Below, piece by piece: positions 43,271-52,161 of a DNA stretch of 64,000 bases. The stretch is from a virus. Both the position numbers and the translations under genes were made by a program. Within the stretch, counting starts at the first letter, position 1. Each line of letters opens with the position of its first letter. The notes below the pieces were generated by a model. It saw nothing but the letters and a program-made list of their open reading frames with translations, searched no databases and had not been told where the DNA came from. The stretch lies in IMG/VR virus record IMGVR_UViG_3300042881_003883, positions 1-64,000 of that record; one strand, given 5' to 3'.

Positions 43271-43465
43271 ATGGGAAAGAAAAATTTAAACGAAGGTTCA
43301 ATTGTTGGATTCATAAATCGTTTTTTAGATGACCTTCAAAAGGGTACTCAAGACAGGTTTATACAACAAGCCAAAAAGAAAGGAGTTCCTACTCACGTTA
43401 CTGCCAGATTAACAACCATTGAAAAAGAAATCAAAGAGTTAGAGAAAATTCTTAAGGATTTATAA
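43271..43465 (+). CDS. Small coiled-coil protein before tape measure
   Basis: 64 aa, basic, almost entirely helical: 'IVGFINRFLDDLQKGTQDRF' then a 'RLTTIEKEIKELEKILKDL' coiled coil. No membrane segment. First gene of the operon that continues with the tape measure 6 nt downstream, so probably a tail assembly factor or tape-measure partner. Family not recognised. The ATG lies 20 nt after AGGAG (43247-43251), further than a normal Shine-Dalgarno spacing. Confidence 0.65.
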   Translation: MGKKNLNEGSIVGFINRFLDDLQKGTQDRFIQQAKKKGVPTHVTARLTTIEKEIKELEKILKDL

Positions 43466-43471
43466 TAAATT

Positions 43472-46400
43472 ATGGCAGATAGCAACAGTCTACTTAAAGA
43501 AAGAGTTGAGATACTAAAACAAATTAAGCAAATTCAGCTTGAGCAGGGAAAAGATGCCGCTAAGTTGGATGAAACTTATATTAAATTAAAAAGTAGATTA
43601 GAGGGAATAGTAGGTACTTTAAAGACATTTGTTGATAATCAAAATAAAACAGTACAGGGTGCTGTTACATTAGAGCAAGAAGCTAAATCGTTGGGTACAA
43701 TATACTCAGCTGTTTCTAATGAAATGCGAACTCAAGCGATATTACAAAGAGATATAGCAACTAGTGTATCAGACCAATTAGCAAGAGGTAGTGAAATTTC
43801 TGAAAGAAATAAAACATCATCTGATATTGTAACTGATATATTATCACAATATAACGAACAATCATCGATAGCAAAAGAGTTAGCTCAACTAACCGCTGAT
43901 GATATTGTTCAAAAAGCTGAATTAGAAGATAAATTAAATTCAATTAGTGACCAAATTCAAGAGCAAGTTAATGCATTGGATAAGAGAACTAATGTAGCTA
44001 AACAATTTCTAAGTATTCAAGGGCAAATAGAAGCATCCATTGAATCTCAGGTTGTAGCTGCAAGGGATATGGCATCTCTAACACAAGAACAAAAAGATAT
44101 ATTAGAAGAACAGGCAACTGCGTTTGATGCTATAAAGAAAAAAATAGGAGCATTAGGTTCAACCTTAACAACATTTTTACTAAGACCTCAAGCAGCTATT
44201 GGAGCATTAGTAATTGCAACTGGTGCGTTCGCCAATAAATTTGGTGATATGAATAAAGAGTTGGGGCAATCATTCTCACAAGGATTGAACTCTTCAACTA
44301 CATCCGCAACTGCATTAGGATTTATATTTGAAGATACTGCTAGTACTGTAAAATCATTAGCATCTGAATTCGGAGATGTATCTGCTGCAACATTCCAAAC
44401 ACAAGCTAATGTTGGGTTAATAGCTGCTAATATGGGTATAACAAATACCGAAGCAGTTGGATTAATGGGTTCATTTGCAAGGTTGAATGGTGGTTCAACC
44501 GAAATAGCAGCAAATATGATTAAAACCACTCAGGAGTTTGCAAACCAAAATGGAATTATACCTGCCGATTTAATGGCAGATTTAGCTGGTTCAGCTGAAG
44601 AGTTTGCATTATTTGGAAAAGATGGTGGTAAAAATATATTACAAGCAGCAGGATACGCTAAGAAATTAGGTGTAAATATGAGTACCATTAGTGGTGTTGC
44701 TGATAACCTATTGGATTTCGAATCATCTATTACTAAGGAATTAGAATTAGGTGCAATGCTTGGTAAAGATATCAACTTAGATAGAGCTAGAGCATTAGCA
44801 TATGAAGGTGATATGCAAGGTGCAATGAATGAAACCTTAAGTGCATTAGGTGGTATTGAAGCATTCAACAAAATGGATTACTTCCAAAAGAAAGCATCCG
44901 CTGATTTATTAGGAGTTTCGGTTGCAGAATTGGAAAAAATGGCTACAAACCAAGAGAATGCCAATACAATGGGTGCTGCTGTAAATGAAACGTTTAGTGC
45001 TATGGGGGAAACCCTTAACATGGGATTAAATAAATATTTAGGTACTGGATTAGAGGGGCTTGGTGGGATGATTACAATGAGTGGTCAACTTGGCCAAGGG
45101 TTTAAATCATTGGGCATCGATATGGGTGGTATAGTTACTAAATCAGCTGATTTCTTAAAGAACTTAGTTAAGATGGGTGCACAAAAAGTAGCTGGTTTAT
45201 TTGGTGGGGGTGCTACTGATGCTGTTGCTGGTGGAGCTAAAGATAAACTTTTAGCTGGTGTTGGTGATAAAGCAAAAAGTATAAAAACACCGGATACCGA
45301 TGCTGGGGATAAGATGGGTAAAATGGGTAAGGGTATTAAGGCAAATGATTTAATTAAAGGAGCCGCAGCTATGTTAATTATGGCAGCCGCATTATATGTA
45401 GCAGCTAAAGCATTCCAAGAATTTGCAACTGTTAAGTGGGAAGATGTTGGAAAGGGTTTAGTTGGGGTAGCTGGTTTGGCCGCAATTGCTTATGTATTAG
45501 GAAAAGCACAAGGTGATATGATAAAAGGAGCATTGGCAGTAGCAATATTAGGATTAGCATTAGTACCATTTGCATACGCAATGAGTTTAATAAGTGGATT
45601 GGACATTGGTTCAGTAATAGCAGCTGGAGCTGGTTTAGTAATATTTGGAGCAGCTGCATTCGCATTAGGTTCATTAATGATGACTGGTGCAGGAGCATTT
45701 ATATTTGGAGCTGGTTTATTAGCATTAGCTGGATTAGGAATTGCAATGATGACATTGGGTGCTGGTTTATTAGTTGCCGCAGCTGGATTTAACGCAATTG
45801 GTGGTTCTATGGGAAGTGTAATATCATCAATATCACAAATCGGAGATGTATTGGCTGGTATATTCGCATTTGTAGGACCAATGGCTATGTTATCACTTTC
45901 ATTGGGGGTACTATCATTCGCATTGATAGGATTTGGTATGGCTGGTTTAATAGCCGCACCTGGTTTACTTCTTGTGGGAGCTGGTATAATGATGGTTGGT
46001 GCTGGATTAACACTAATATCAACTGCACTTACTACATTAAGTGGTGGATTAGGAAGTGTGTTAGGAATACTTCCACAAATAGGAAGTGTATTGAGTGGAA
46101 TGTTTGAATATGCTGGACCGATTGCTATGTTATCACTTTCATTAGGTACATTATCGTTAGCATTGATGGGATTCGGATTAGCCGGTTTAATTGCCGCACC
46201 TGGTTTACTTCTTGTGGGAGCTGGTATAATGTTGGTTGGTACTGGATTAAGTTTAATAACTACTTCACTAGCTACATTAGGTGGTGGATTGACAAGTGTT
46301 ATAACGGCAATGTCAACGGTTGGTAGTGTTATTGGAGAAATGTTCCAATACATTGCACCAATAGCCGCTCTATCTCTTGCGTTAGTAGGATTAGCTGGAG

Positions 46401-46681
46401 CATTGACTTTAGTAGGTGTAGCTGGTATAGCTGCATTGCCTGGTTTAATGGCTGTAGCTGCTGTTGGAGCAATAGCAGTTGGTGTTGGTTCAATGTTAGG
46501 AATGGGTGGTGGAGAAGGAGCCGGTGCTGAAGGTGGTGATACCGCATTATTAGATGAAATTAAAGGTTTAAGAGCTGACCTTAGTTCTGGTAAGGTTGGT
46601 GTTTATATGGATGGAACAAAAGTATCAGCCGCAATTGGTAGAGTGGTAAATAAGGTAGGAAGTAATTCATACGCAATATAA
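43472..46681 (+). CDS. Tail tape measure protein
   Basis: 1069 aa. Residues 1-230 are long coiled coil ('LLKERVEILKQIKQIQLEQG'); ~230-560 alpha-helical with Gly/Ala-rich segments; ~620-1020 a string of hydrophobic Gly/Ala/Leu helices ('AAMLIMAAALYVAAKAFQEF', 'GLIAAPGLLLVGAGIM'), then a short charged C-terminus. This is the usual form of tape measures, which fix tail length and are ejected ahead of the DNA, the hydrophobic region being thought to enter the host membrane. At ~1.5 A per residue the tail would be about 160 nm. Two 80-aa hydrophobic units are duplicated at DNA level. Gene order (chaperone, tape measure, tube initiator) supports the call. Confidence 0.9.
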   Translation: MADSNSLLKERVEILKQIKQIQLEQGKDAAKLDETYIKLKSRLEGIVGTLKTFVDNQNKTVQGAVTLEQEAKSLGTIYSAVSNEMRTQAILQRDIATSVSDQLARGSEISERNKTSSDIVTDILSQYNEQSSIAKELAQLTADDIVQKAELEDKLNSISDQIQEQVNALDKRTNVAKQFLSIQGQIEASIESQVVAARDMASLTQEQKDILEEQATAFDAIKKKIGALGSTLTTFLLRPQAAIGALVIATGAFANKFGDMNKELGQSFSQGLNSSTTSATALGFIFEDTASTVKSLASEFGDVSAATFQTQANVGLIAANMGITNTEAVGLMGSFARLNGGSTEIAANMIKTTQEFANQNGIIPADLMADLAGSAEEFALFGKDGGKNILQAAGYAKKLGVNMSTISGVADNLLDFESSITKELELGAMLGKDINLDRARALAYEGDMQGAMNETLSALGGIEAFNKMDYFQKKASADLLGVSVAELEKMATNQENANTMGAAVNETFSAMGETLNMGLNKYLGTGLEGLGGMITMSGQLGQGFKSLGIDMGGIVTKSADFLKNLVKMGAQKVAGLFGGGATDAVAGGAKDKLLAGVGDKAKSIKTPDTDAGDKMGKMGKGIKANDLIKGAAAMLIMAAALYVAAKAFQEFATVKWEDVGKGLVGVAGLAAIAYVLGKAQGDMIKGALAVAILGLALVPFAYAMSLISGLDIGSVIAAGAGLVIFGAAAFALGSLMMTGAGAFIFGAGLLALAGLGIAMMTLGAGLLVAAAGFNAIGGSMGSVISSISQIGDVLAGIFAFVGPMAMLSLSLGVLSFALIGFGMAGLIAAPGLLLVGAGIMMVGAGLTLISTALTTLSGGLGSVLGILPQIGSVLSGMFEYAGPIAMLSLSLGTLSLALMGFGLAGLIAAPGLLLVGAGIMLVGTGLSLITTSLATLGGGLTSVITAMSTVGSVIGEMFQYIAPIAALSLALVGLAGALTLVGVAGIAALPGLMAVAAVGAIAVGVGSMLGMGGGEGAGAEGGDTALLDEIKGLRADLSSGKVGVYMDGTKVSAAIGRVVNKVGSNSYAI
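45882..46231 (+). repeat. 240-bp direct duplication in tape measure
   Basis: A 39-base identical string starting GCCGCACCTGGTTTACTTCT occurs at 45953-45991 and 46193-46231, and another near-identical string (GCTATGTTATCACTTTCATT) at 45882 and 46122. Both pairs are 240 bp apart, that is 80 residues. Confidence 0.85.
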
Positions 46682-46682
46682 T

Positions 46683-48257
46683 ATGGCACAAACATTAGAA
46701 GAATTATTTAAAAGTAAACAATTAGCATCTCAGGATGGTAAAACTGCTGCCGTTGCTTATGATGTACGAAATAGTAAAGATATTAGGATATCTACTACTG
46801 ATTTATTAGTAAATAATACTGGATTTGCAGCTGCAAGATTATTAAGAAAAGTAATTGGTGTAAGAAGAAGTGAAACTTTATTAGAAGAAGAGTTGACAGG
46901 AGTTCGTATAATCAGAGGATTATCAACACCTGTAATATATGGTAATGAACTAACGAGAATTACACTAAGAACTACACCAATGTTGGATGCTATGAAATCA
47001 GCTACATCGGGTGAATTGAGTGATAGCGGTAAGATTGGTGGAAAGGTTTCAAAATTAAGAGATAGTGTAAATTCTAAATTAGGTATTCCAATAGGAGCAA
47101 CTCCAACTTATGTAGTTGGTAAATTGATGGCAGGTGGAACGCTTGGTACTGAAAAAATAAATTTAGGATTGGTTCAAGATAGAATGAATGATTTAGCTGC
47201 AATTAAAAAATCAGCCGAAGGTTCATTATTAGGTAAGTTACTAAAAGGTTTAGGTGGTGGTAATTTAAAAACTATTGGTAAACAAGCATTAGGAGCCGCT
47301 ATAAAACTTGGTAAAGATGCGCTTAGAAATAAACTATTTGGAGGTTCGGAACGTACTGGATTAAAAACAGAAGGAACTGTAATTGTAAAGGGTAGTGTTA
47401 CTGGATTTACTAAAACCAGTACTGATTTTTTTGGAGTTGTTTCAACTAATTATGGATTTGATAAAGATGCAACTCCATCAACTAAACCTGAAAATGGACA
47501 GCTTGATGCAAAAGGTGCATCTTATACTAAAACAATATTTCCAGAAGGAGATACACCTAAAGATAGAAATGATTTATCATATAAGCAGGAATTAGAATTC
47601 AAACCAATTATATTCTCAAAAGAACCTGATAAAATAAAAAAATTCTCAGAATCTAAAAAACAATCTAAGTGGGATAAGACTACATTTTTAGAAACTGATA
47701 AGCGTGGTATGTACACCAATAGGGATATAATAAATGAATTGGATGTAAATGCAAAAAATGAAGATGCTGATTTTGTTGCTTTAAGATTTCAATCAGTAGC
47801 TGATAAAAAGCTTGTTCAATTTAGAGGTACAATTACCGCATTAACTGAAACAATGTCACCAAGTTGGGATTCTAATAAATTTATAGGTTCACCATTTAAT
47901 TATTATACATATACTGGAATTGAACGTAGTGTTAGTTTTAATTTTAAAGTATTTTCTTTAAATGAAGCTGAACATACAATTGCTTGGAAAAAATTAGATG
48001 CGTTGACTGGTATGACTTATCCAACTGCATATTCTGGGTTATCTGTTACACCACCTTTAATGTATTTTACAGTGGGTAACTTATATAAAGGTAAAGAGGC
48101 ATTTATAGATTCATTATCATATACAATTGATGATAATTATCCTTGGGAAATTAAAAAAGGTATGGTATTGCCAATGATAGTTGATGTTGCTATTAGTATG
48201 ACACTAATTGAAAGTAAATCAACAACTTATAACAAATCAAAATATGCATATAAATAA
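46683..48257 (+). CDS. Baseplate tail-tube initiator / cap protein (gp48/gp54-like)
   Basis: 524 aa, 1 nt after the tape measure stop. The last ~170 residues hold the recognisable domain: 'VALRFQSVADKKLVQFRGTI', 'ETMSPSWDSNKFIGSPFNYY', 'YTGIERSVSFNFKVFSLNEA', 'KLDALTGMTYPTAY', 'PPLMYFTVGNLYKGKEAFID' and 'LPMIVDVAISMTLIES'. The F+G ... PSW ... Y.YTG..R.I.F.F.V ... WxKLxxLxxxxYP pattern is that of tube-initiating baseplate proteins of T4-like phages. They form the ring on which tube polymerisation starts. The N-terminal ~350 residues are not recognised and include a Lys/Gly-rich stretch ('GKLLKGLGGGNLKTIGKQ'). Confidence 0.6.
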   Translation: MAQTLEELFKSKQLASQDGKTAAVAYDVRNSKDIRISTTDLLVNNTGFAAARLLRKVIGVRRSETLLEEELTGVRIIRGLSTPVIYGNELTRITLRTTPMLDAMKSATSGELSDSGKIGGKVSKLRDSVNSKLGIPIGATPTYVVGKLMAGGTLGTEKINLGLVQDRMNDLAAIKKSAEGSLLGKLLKGLGGGNLKTIGKQALGAAIKLGKDALRNKLFGGSERTGLKTEGTVIVKGSVTGFTKTSTDFFGVVSTNYGFDKDATPSTKPENGQLDAKGASYTKTIFPEGDTPKDRNDLSYKQELEFKPIIFSKEPDKIKKFSESKKQSKWDKTTFLETDKRGMYTNRDIINELDVNAKNEDADFVALRFQSVADKKLVQFRGTITALTETMSPSWDSNKFIGSPFNYYTYTGIERSVSFNFKVFSLNEAEHTIAWKKLDALTGMTYPTAYSGLSVTPPLMYFTVGNLYKGKEAFIDSLSYTIDDNYPWEIKKGMVLPMIVDVAISMTLIESKSTTYNKSKYAYK

Positions 48258-48268
48258 AATAAAAGTAT

Positions 48269-48559
48269 ATGGCAAGTAGATACGAAAATACAGAAATCAG
48301 AAATACTAATGATGGTAGACGAGTATATCGTTCAAAGATATACCCTGATATTCCATTAAGTGATACTGATATCTATGTAGTTACTGAATCAGATGATAGA
48401 TTTGATACTCTAGCATATCAATACTATGAAGATGCATCACTTTGGTGGATAATTGCATCTGCTAATAATATACATGATGCACCATTTGGAATTCAAGATG
48501 GAACTGTATTAAGAATACCTACAAATTATATAGAGATAAGCAACAATTTTAATCAATAA
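48269..48559 (+). CDS. LysM-like baseplate protein (gp53 / tail protein X type)
   Basis: 96 aa. 'SDDRFDTLAYQYYEDASLWW' followed by 'IIASANNIHDAPFGIQDGTV' and 'LRIPTNY' is the phage form of LysM (DTLAxxYYxDxxLWWIIAxxN ... PxG), as in T4 gp53 baseplate wedge and P2 gpX. It usually lies inside the baseplate and links hub or wedge parts. The N-terminus 'NTEIRNTNDGRRVYRSKIYP' is also typical ('YPxIPxSxxDIYV'). Located between tube initiator and hub genes, with 11-nt and 3-nt gaps. Confidence 0.75.
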   Translation: MASRYENTEIRNTNDGRRVYRSKIYPDIPLSDTDIYVVTESDDRFDTLAYQYYEDASLWWIIASANNIHDAPFGIQDGTVLRIPTNYIEISNNFNQ

Positions 48560-48562
48560 GTT

Positions 48563-50758
48563 ATGTCAACATTTCCAAATTTCTCTCAAATAAAAAGTGG
48601 AATTACATCCAAGTTAGATGGTAGAAAGGGTAATTCATTTAAAGTATCAGGTTTAAACGCGTGGGTTAGATTAACATCTGGAGCAAGTCCGGGTTTAACA
48701 ATGTATTCAAATCCAAATGTAAAACTATTTGATGCTGCTGGTATTTATGGTAGCTCTAATTCATCTGGTATTATTGGAACTCGTTGGGATGGTAAATCTG
48801 CTGTTGGTGGTGGTAGTAGTGGACCTCAAAGACCTGCTGCTATTGTAACTTCATTAGAAATTGATGAAGGTGCAGGAAATCTTTCTAGAAAAGCAACATT
48901 TTCAATTACTTGTTTTAGTAAATCGCAAATGGAGGAATTATCTAAATATTTCTTAGAACCGGGTTATTCCATATTCATTGAATGGGGTTGGAACACTGCT
49001 GCTGGAGTTGGTGGATTGGTTGGATTAAATGCGGCAACTGTATCATCATTTCAATCATTTCAAAAAACTGATGCACAAAGAAAAACGGGAGGTTATGAAT
49101 ACGATAACTACTTAGGATTTAATACTGGTGGAAGTATTAGTATAGATGGTGATAAATGGATTATTAGTGGCAAATGTACGGGATATACAGAGTTACCATC
49201 GTATTTAGTTACATCTGAAACTGGTGTTCAAAAGGATGGTGATGAAGGTACATTAGCAAGCGAACCTATTTATGGTGAAAATGATATAGAAACTGCTGGT
49301 GAAGCTGCTCTTGGTAAACAAAGATGGATGAAGTGTTATAATTCACTTCCTGGTACAAGACAAACAGCTCATGTAAAAGCTTTGCAAGATTCTTTATCTG
49401 ATGTAAATAATTTTATAGGATTTGATGAAGAGGTATCTGGGATGGTTAATGATTCAACTGATGGTAAAAGTTTATTTGGTATTACATTTGCTGAAAGTAA
49501 ACTACTTGTTGGTGGTGAAAAAGTTTCATTTCCAAAAGGAACTAAAATTGTATCTGAGCAAAAATTTATAAGATTTAGTGCATTAATGGAAATATTTAAT
49601 GCAATTGGTGTAGAGGGATATACTTTAAATGGTGAAGATTCTAAAATAATTTCGTTTATATTAAATACAAAAGATACTGCATGTTCTGCATTTAAACATA
49701 TGTATAGTATTGATTCTACTAAATTATTTATACCAAATAAAAGTACACCAGCTATGAAATTAGCAGGAATTTCAGATGTATTACCTAATATAAATGCATT
49801 AATCAGCGCTGCAACTGTTACTGATAATAGGGTTGGTGGAGTAGTAGAATTTCCAAACTCAGGTCCATTAAATCAAAAACAAACAAATGGTGCAGATACT
49901 ATTACTAAAAACCCAGAAGAGTGGGGATATTTGCATGATTTGTATATAAATTTTGATTTTGCAAAAGGTGTAATGGATACTAAAAACTTTTTTATTAAAG
50001 ATGCACTTTATCAAATTTTAAATGGAATATCATCTGCTGTAAATGGTATGTGGGATTTCCAATTAGTAGAGCATGCTGTAAATGAAACAACTACAGAATT
50101 AAGAGTATTTGAAACTAATTGTATAACAAATAGTACACCATCTACCCCATATACATTTCAATTAACTGGTCCTGATTCTATTTTTATGGAAGCTAGTCTT
50201 GATTTGGATATTAGTGGAGCAAAAATGAACCAAATTATAGGAAGTAGACTAGGTCAGAGTTTAAATGGGGATACTAAACATATACCAAAAGCTTTATTTA
50301 GTAGTAAAACGGATATGATAAAGGTTAAAATGAAAAAGAAAGACCCACCTCCTAAAATTCCAACAATGGATACGGAAGATGCTAAAGAAGCTAATTTAAA
50401 TTTAATATTAGGTAAATTATCATTTTATCCTAAAGTTGAACATACTGAGCAAAGTACATTAGATGGATTGGATTTATATGATATATGTTATTTAGGTGCA
50501 TTTAATGACTCATCCATATTTTCAGCATTTAAAACTGGAAAAAATACCGAAGAAAAGGGAACAGCTCCATTAATGCCGATTAATTTTTCATTTTCAATAC
50601 ATGGTATAAGTGGTATTAAGAGGGGTGATAAATTTAAAGTAAATGGAATTCCATCTGCATATAATAGTGGATTTTTCCAAGTGTTATCTGTAAAGCATAC
50701 AATCGAAGGTATGGTATGGACAACTGAAGTTACTGGTGGATATAGACCAAAGCGATAA
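48563..50758 (+). CDS. Baseplate hub protein (gp27-like)
   Basis: 731 aa. Conserved features: 'LEIDEGAGNLSRKATFSITC', 'YFLEPGYSIFIEWGWNT' near residues 135-150 and C-terminal 'GISGIKRGDKFKVNGIPSAY', 'GFFQVLSVKHTIEGMVWTTE', 'VTGGYR'. The last block is the barrel motif of hub proteins (P2 gpD, Mu gp44, T4 gp27 class), in which an extended strand pair ends in a V-x-G-x-x-R/P pattern. A middle insertion (~220-520) is not recognised. The hub forms the trimer that holds the spike at the centre of the baseplate; no separate spike gene is evident in this window. Reasonable call from motifs and gene order. Confidence 0.6.
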   Translation: MSTFPNFSQIKSGITSKLDGRKGNSFKVSGLNAWVRLTSGASPGLTMYSNPNVKLFDAAGIYGSSNSSGIIGTRWDGKSAVGGGSSGPQRPAAIVTSLEIDEGAGNLSRKATFSITCFSKSQMEELSKYFLEPGYSIFIEWGWNTAAGVGGLVGLNAATVSSFQSFQKTDAQRKTGGYEYDNYLGFNTGGSISIDGDKWIISGKCTGYTELPSYLVTSETGVQKDGDEGTLASEPIYGENDIETAGEAALGKQRWMKCYNSLPGTRQTAHVKALQDSLSDVNNFIGFDEEVSGMVNDSTDGKSLFGITFAESKLLVGGEKVSFPKGTKIVSEQKFIRFSALMEIFNAIGVEGYTLNGEDSKIISFILNTKDTACSAFKHMYSIDSTKLFIPNKSTPAMKLAGISDVLPNINALISAATVTDNRVGGVVEFPNSGPLNQKQTNGADTITKNPEEWGYLHDLYINFDFAKGVMDTKNFFIKDALYQILNGISSAVNGMWDFQLVEHAVNETTTELRVFETNCITNSTPSTPYTFQLTGPDSIFMEASLDLDISGAKMNQIIGSRLGQSLNGDTKHIPKALFSSKTDMIKVKMKKKDPPPKIPTMDTEDAKEANLNLILGKLSFYPKVEHTEQSTLDGLDLYDICYLGAFNDSSIFSAFKTGKNTEEKGTAPLMPINFSFSIHGISGIKRGDKFKVNGIPSAYNSGFFQVLSVKHTIEGMVWTTEVTGGYRPKR

Positions 50759-50761
50759 AAT

Positions 50762-51133
50762 ATGAATTTGGATAGATATAAAAATATAATTAAATTACCA
50801 TTAGAGTATAGGCCGGTAAGGGTAGTTACGCATTTACCGGAACCAAGTGATTTTGATTATAAAAAAGGGTATATAACCAGATACTTTTTACAAAAGGCAA
50901 ATGATTTTGATTCACCTATATATGAAGTTAAACAAAGTGCTATGATGAAATACGCTTCTAATAGTTTTTATACTGTTGCTTCATTAGATTGGAGATTAAC
51001 AGGAACTAAAGAAGAGATTAAAGCTTCAAATTCATCATCACTTAAATTAACATCACTTAAATTACCAAAGATAGCACTATATTTACCAAATCTTATACAA
51101 TTTATTAAATATAATTTGGATAATTCAAAATAA
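50762..51133 (+). CDS. Conserved phage structural-cluster protein
   Basis: 123 aa. Contains 'GYITRYFLQKANDFDSPIYE' and 'SFYTVASLDWRLTGTKEEIK', a sequence type that occurs in tail regions of other large marine myophages as an uncharacterised protein. N-terminus 'RPVRVVTHLPEPSDFDYKKG' is likewise typical. No catalytic motif or membrane segment. It begins 3 nt after the hub stop and closes the operon begun at 43271, so it is probably a minor baseplate component or assembly factor. Function unknown. Confidence 0.65.
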   Translation: MNLDRYKNIIKLPLEYRPVRVVTHLPEPSDFDYKKGYITRYFLQKANDFDSPIYEVKQSAMMKYASNSFYTVASLDWRLTGTKEEIKASNSSSLKLTSLKLPKIALYLPNLIQFIKYNLDNSK

Positions 51134-51138
51134 TTTCA

Positions 51139-51148
51139 TATATTTGTA
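51139..51148 (+). promoter_or_regulatory. Bacteroidota -7-like element TATATTTGTA
   Basis: TATATTTG matches the Bacteroidota consensus TAnnTTTG exactly; 17 nt upstream of the GTG start at 51166. Differs from the other phage elements by G instead of A. Confidence 0.5.
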
Positions 51149-51165
51149 TATAAAATTGTGCAATA

Positions 51166-52143
51166 GTGAAAATAAGTGTTATAGTTCGTACATACAACCG
51201 ACCTGATTTATTAAAAGAAGCATTGGCATCTGTCCAACTTCAATCTCATACGAATTGGGAGGTTATTATTTTTGATGATTCAGCATCTGATGTTAATTTT
51301 AACATTTATAAAGATTTTAAATCACAAAATCCTAAAAATGATGTTTTATACCACACATCAAATACTCCATACGATTTATTTAAGAATTCTTGGAAAATTG
51401 GAGTAAAACTTGCTAATGGTGAATTGATTGTACGATTGGATGATGATGATTTATTGGCAGAAGATACATTAGAGTACTTATCAAACACATATACACAACA
51501 TACTGAGTTAGATTTCTCATATGGTTCAGCTGTATTCTTTGAGAATACTACATTACAACAAATAAATCAAACTCAAACTCCATTAGAGGCCCCAAAGACA
51601 AGAGATTTATGGACAGCATATACAATTCCTAATAATCACCCTTGGACTCATCCTTGGAGTTGGACAACTAACTATTATGATGAACCAAAGCATTTTACAT
51701 CTATAATTCATTGTAGTAAAGCAAATATTATGTGCATTTATCACACATATGTAATGAGAACCTCATCTTTACTAAAAGTAATCGATAAATTTGATGTAAC
51801 TTCTAATTTCGTTGATGATTTGGAAGTTATGGGTAGTTTAGATTATTTAGGATTAGCACACACTTCAATAAAACGAATTTTGACTTATGCTAGAGTACAT
51901 AATGAAGGTAGGGTAACTGATACTGGTTTAAAAGTAAATGGAACTGATTTGTGGAACGATATATTCCATATCAGAGATAAAGTTGACTATTTAAGAACTG
52001 AAGGATTTCAATCCAACATATATCTACCTAAATTAGATGGAAATTTTAATGAAGGTAGTATAACATCAGCACATCAGCACTATTTTTCAAATTATATCTT
52101 TAAAATAAAACAAATATCTAATAAATTTGGTAAATTCAAATAA
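51166..52143 (+). CDS. Family 2 (GT-A) glycosyltransferase
   Basis: 325 aa, GTG start. N-terminus 'KISVIVRTYNRPDLLKEALA' with 'EVIIFDDSASD' (residues 32-42) and the metal-binding DxD region 'VRLDDDDLL' (Asp92-95) define a GT-A, family-2-like enzyme that transfers sugar from a nucleotide-sugar. No membrane segment, so it should act in the cytoplasm. The C-terminal half contains 'VTSNFVDDLEVMGSLDYLG', a candidate for the catalytic base region. It is placed between baseplate and polymerase-like genes and has its own promoter-like element. Possible acceptors are virion proteins (the Thr/Ser-rich fibres), modified bases, or host surface sugars; the sequence does not decide between them. Confidence 0.8.
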   Translation: MKISVIVRTYNRPDLLKEALASVQLQSHTNWEVIIFDDSASDVNFNIYKDFKSQNPKNDVLYHTSNTPYDLFKNSWKIGVKLANGELIVRLDDDDLLAEDTLEYLSNTYTQHTELDFSYGSAVFFENTTLQQINQTQTPLEAPKTRDLWTAYTIPNNHPWTHPWSWTTNYYDEPKHFTSIIHCSKANIMCIYHTYVMRTSSLLKVIDKFDVTSNFVDDLEVMGSLDYLGLAHTSIKRILTYARVHNEGRVTDTGLKVNGTDLWNDIFHIRDKVDYLRTEGFQSNIYLPKLDGNFNEGSITSAHQHYFSNYIFKIKQISNKFGKFK

Positions 52144-52149
52144 TTTTCG

Positions 52150-52159
52150 TATATTTGTA
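52150..52159 (+). promoter_or_regulatory. Bacteroidota -7-like element TATATTTGTA abutting start codon
   Basis: Second exact TATATTTGTA, ending only 2 nt before the ATG at 52162. If used, transcription would start at or just inside the coding region, giving a leaderless mRNA or use of a later start. Confidence 0.45.
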
Positions 52160-52161
52160 GG

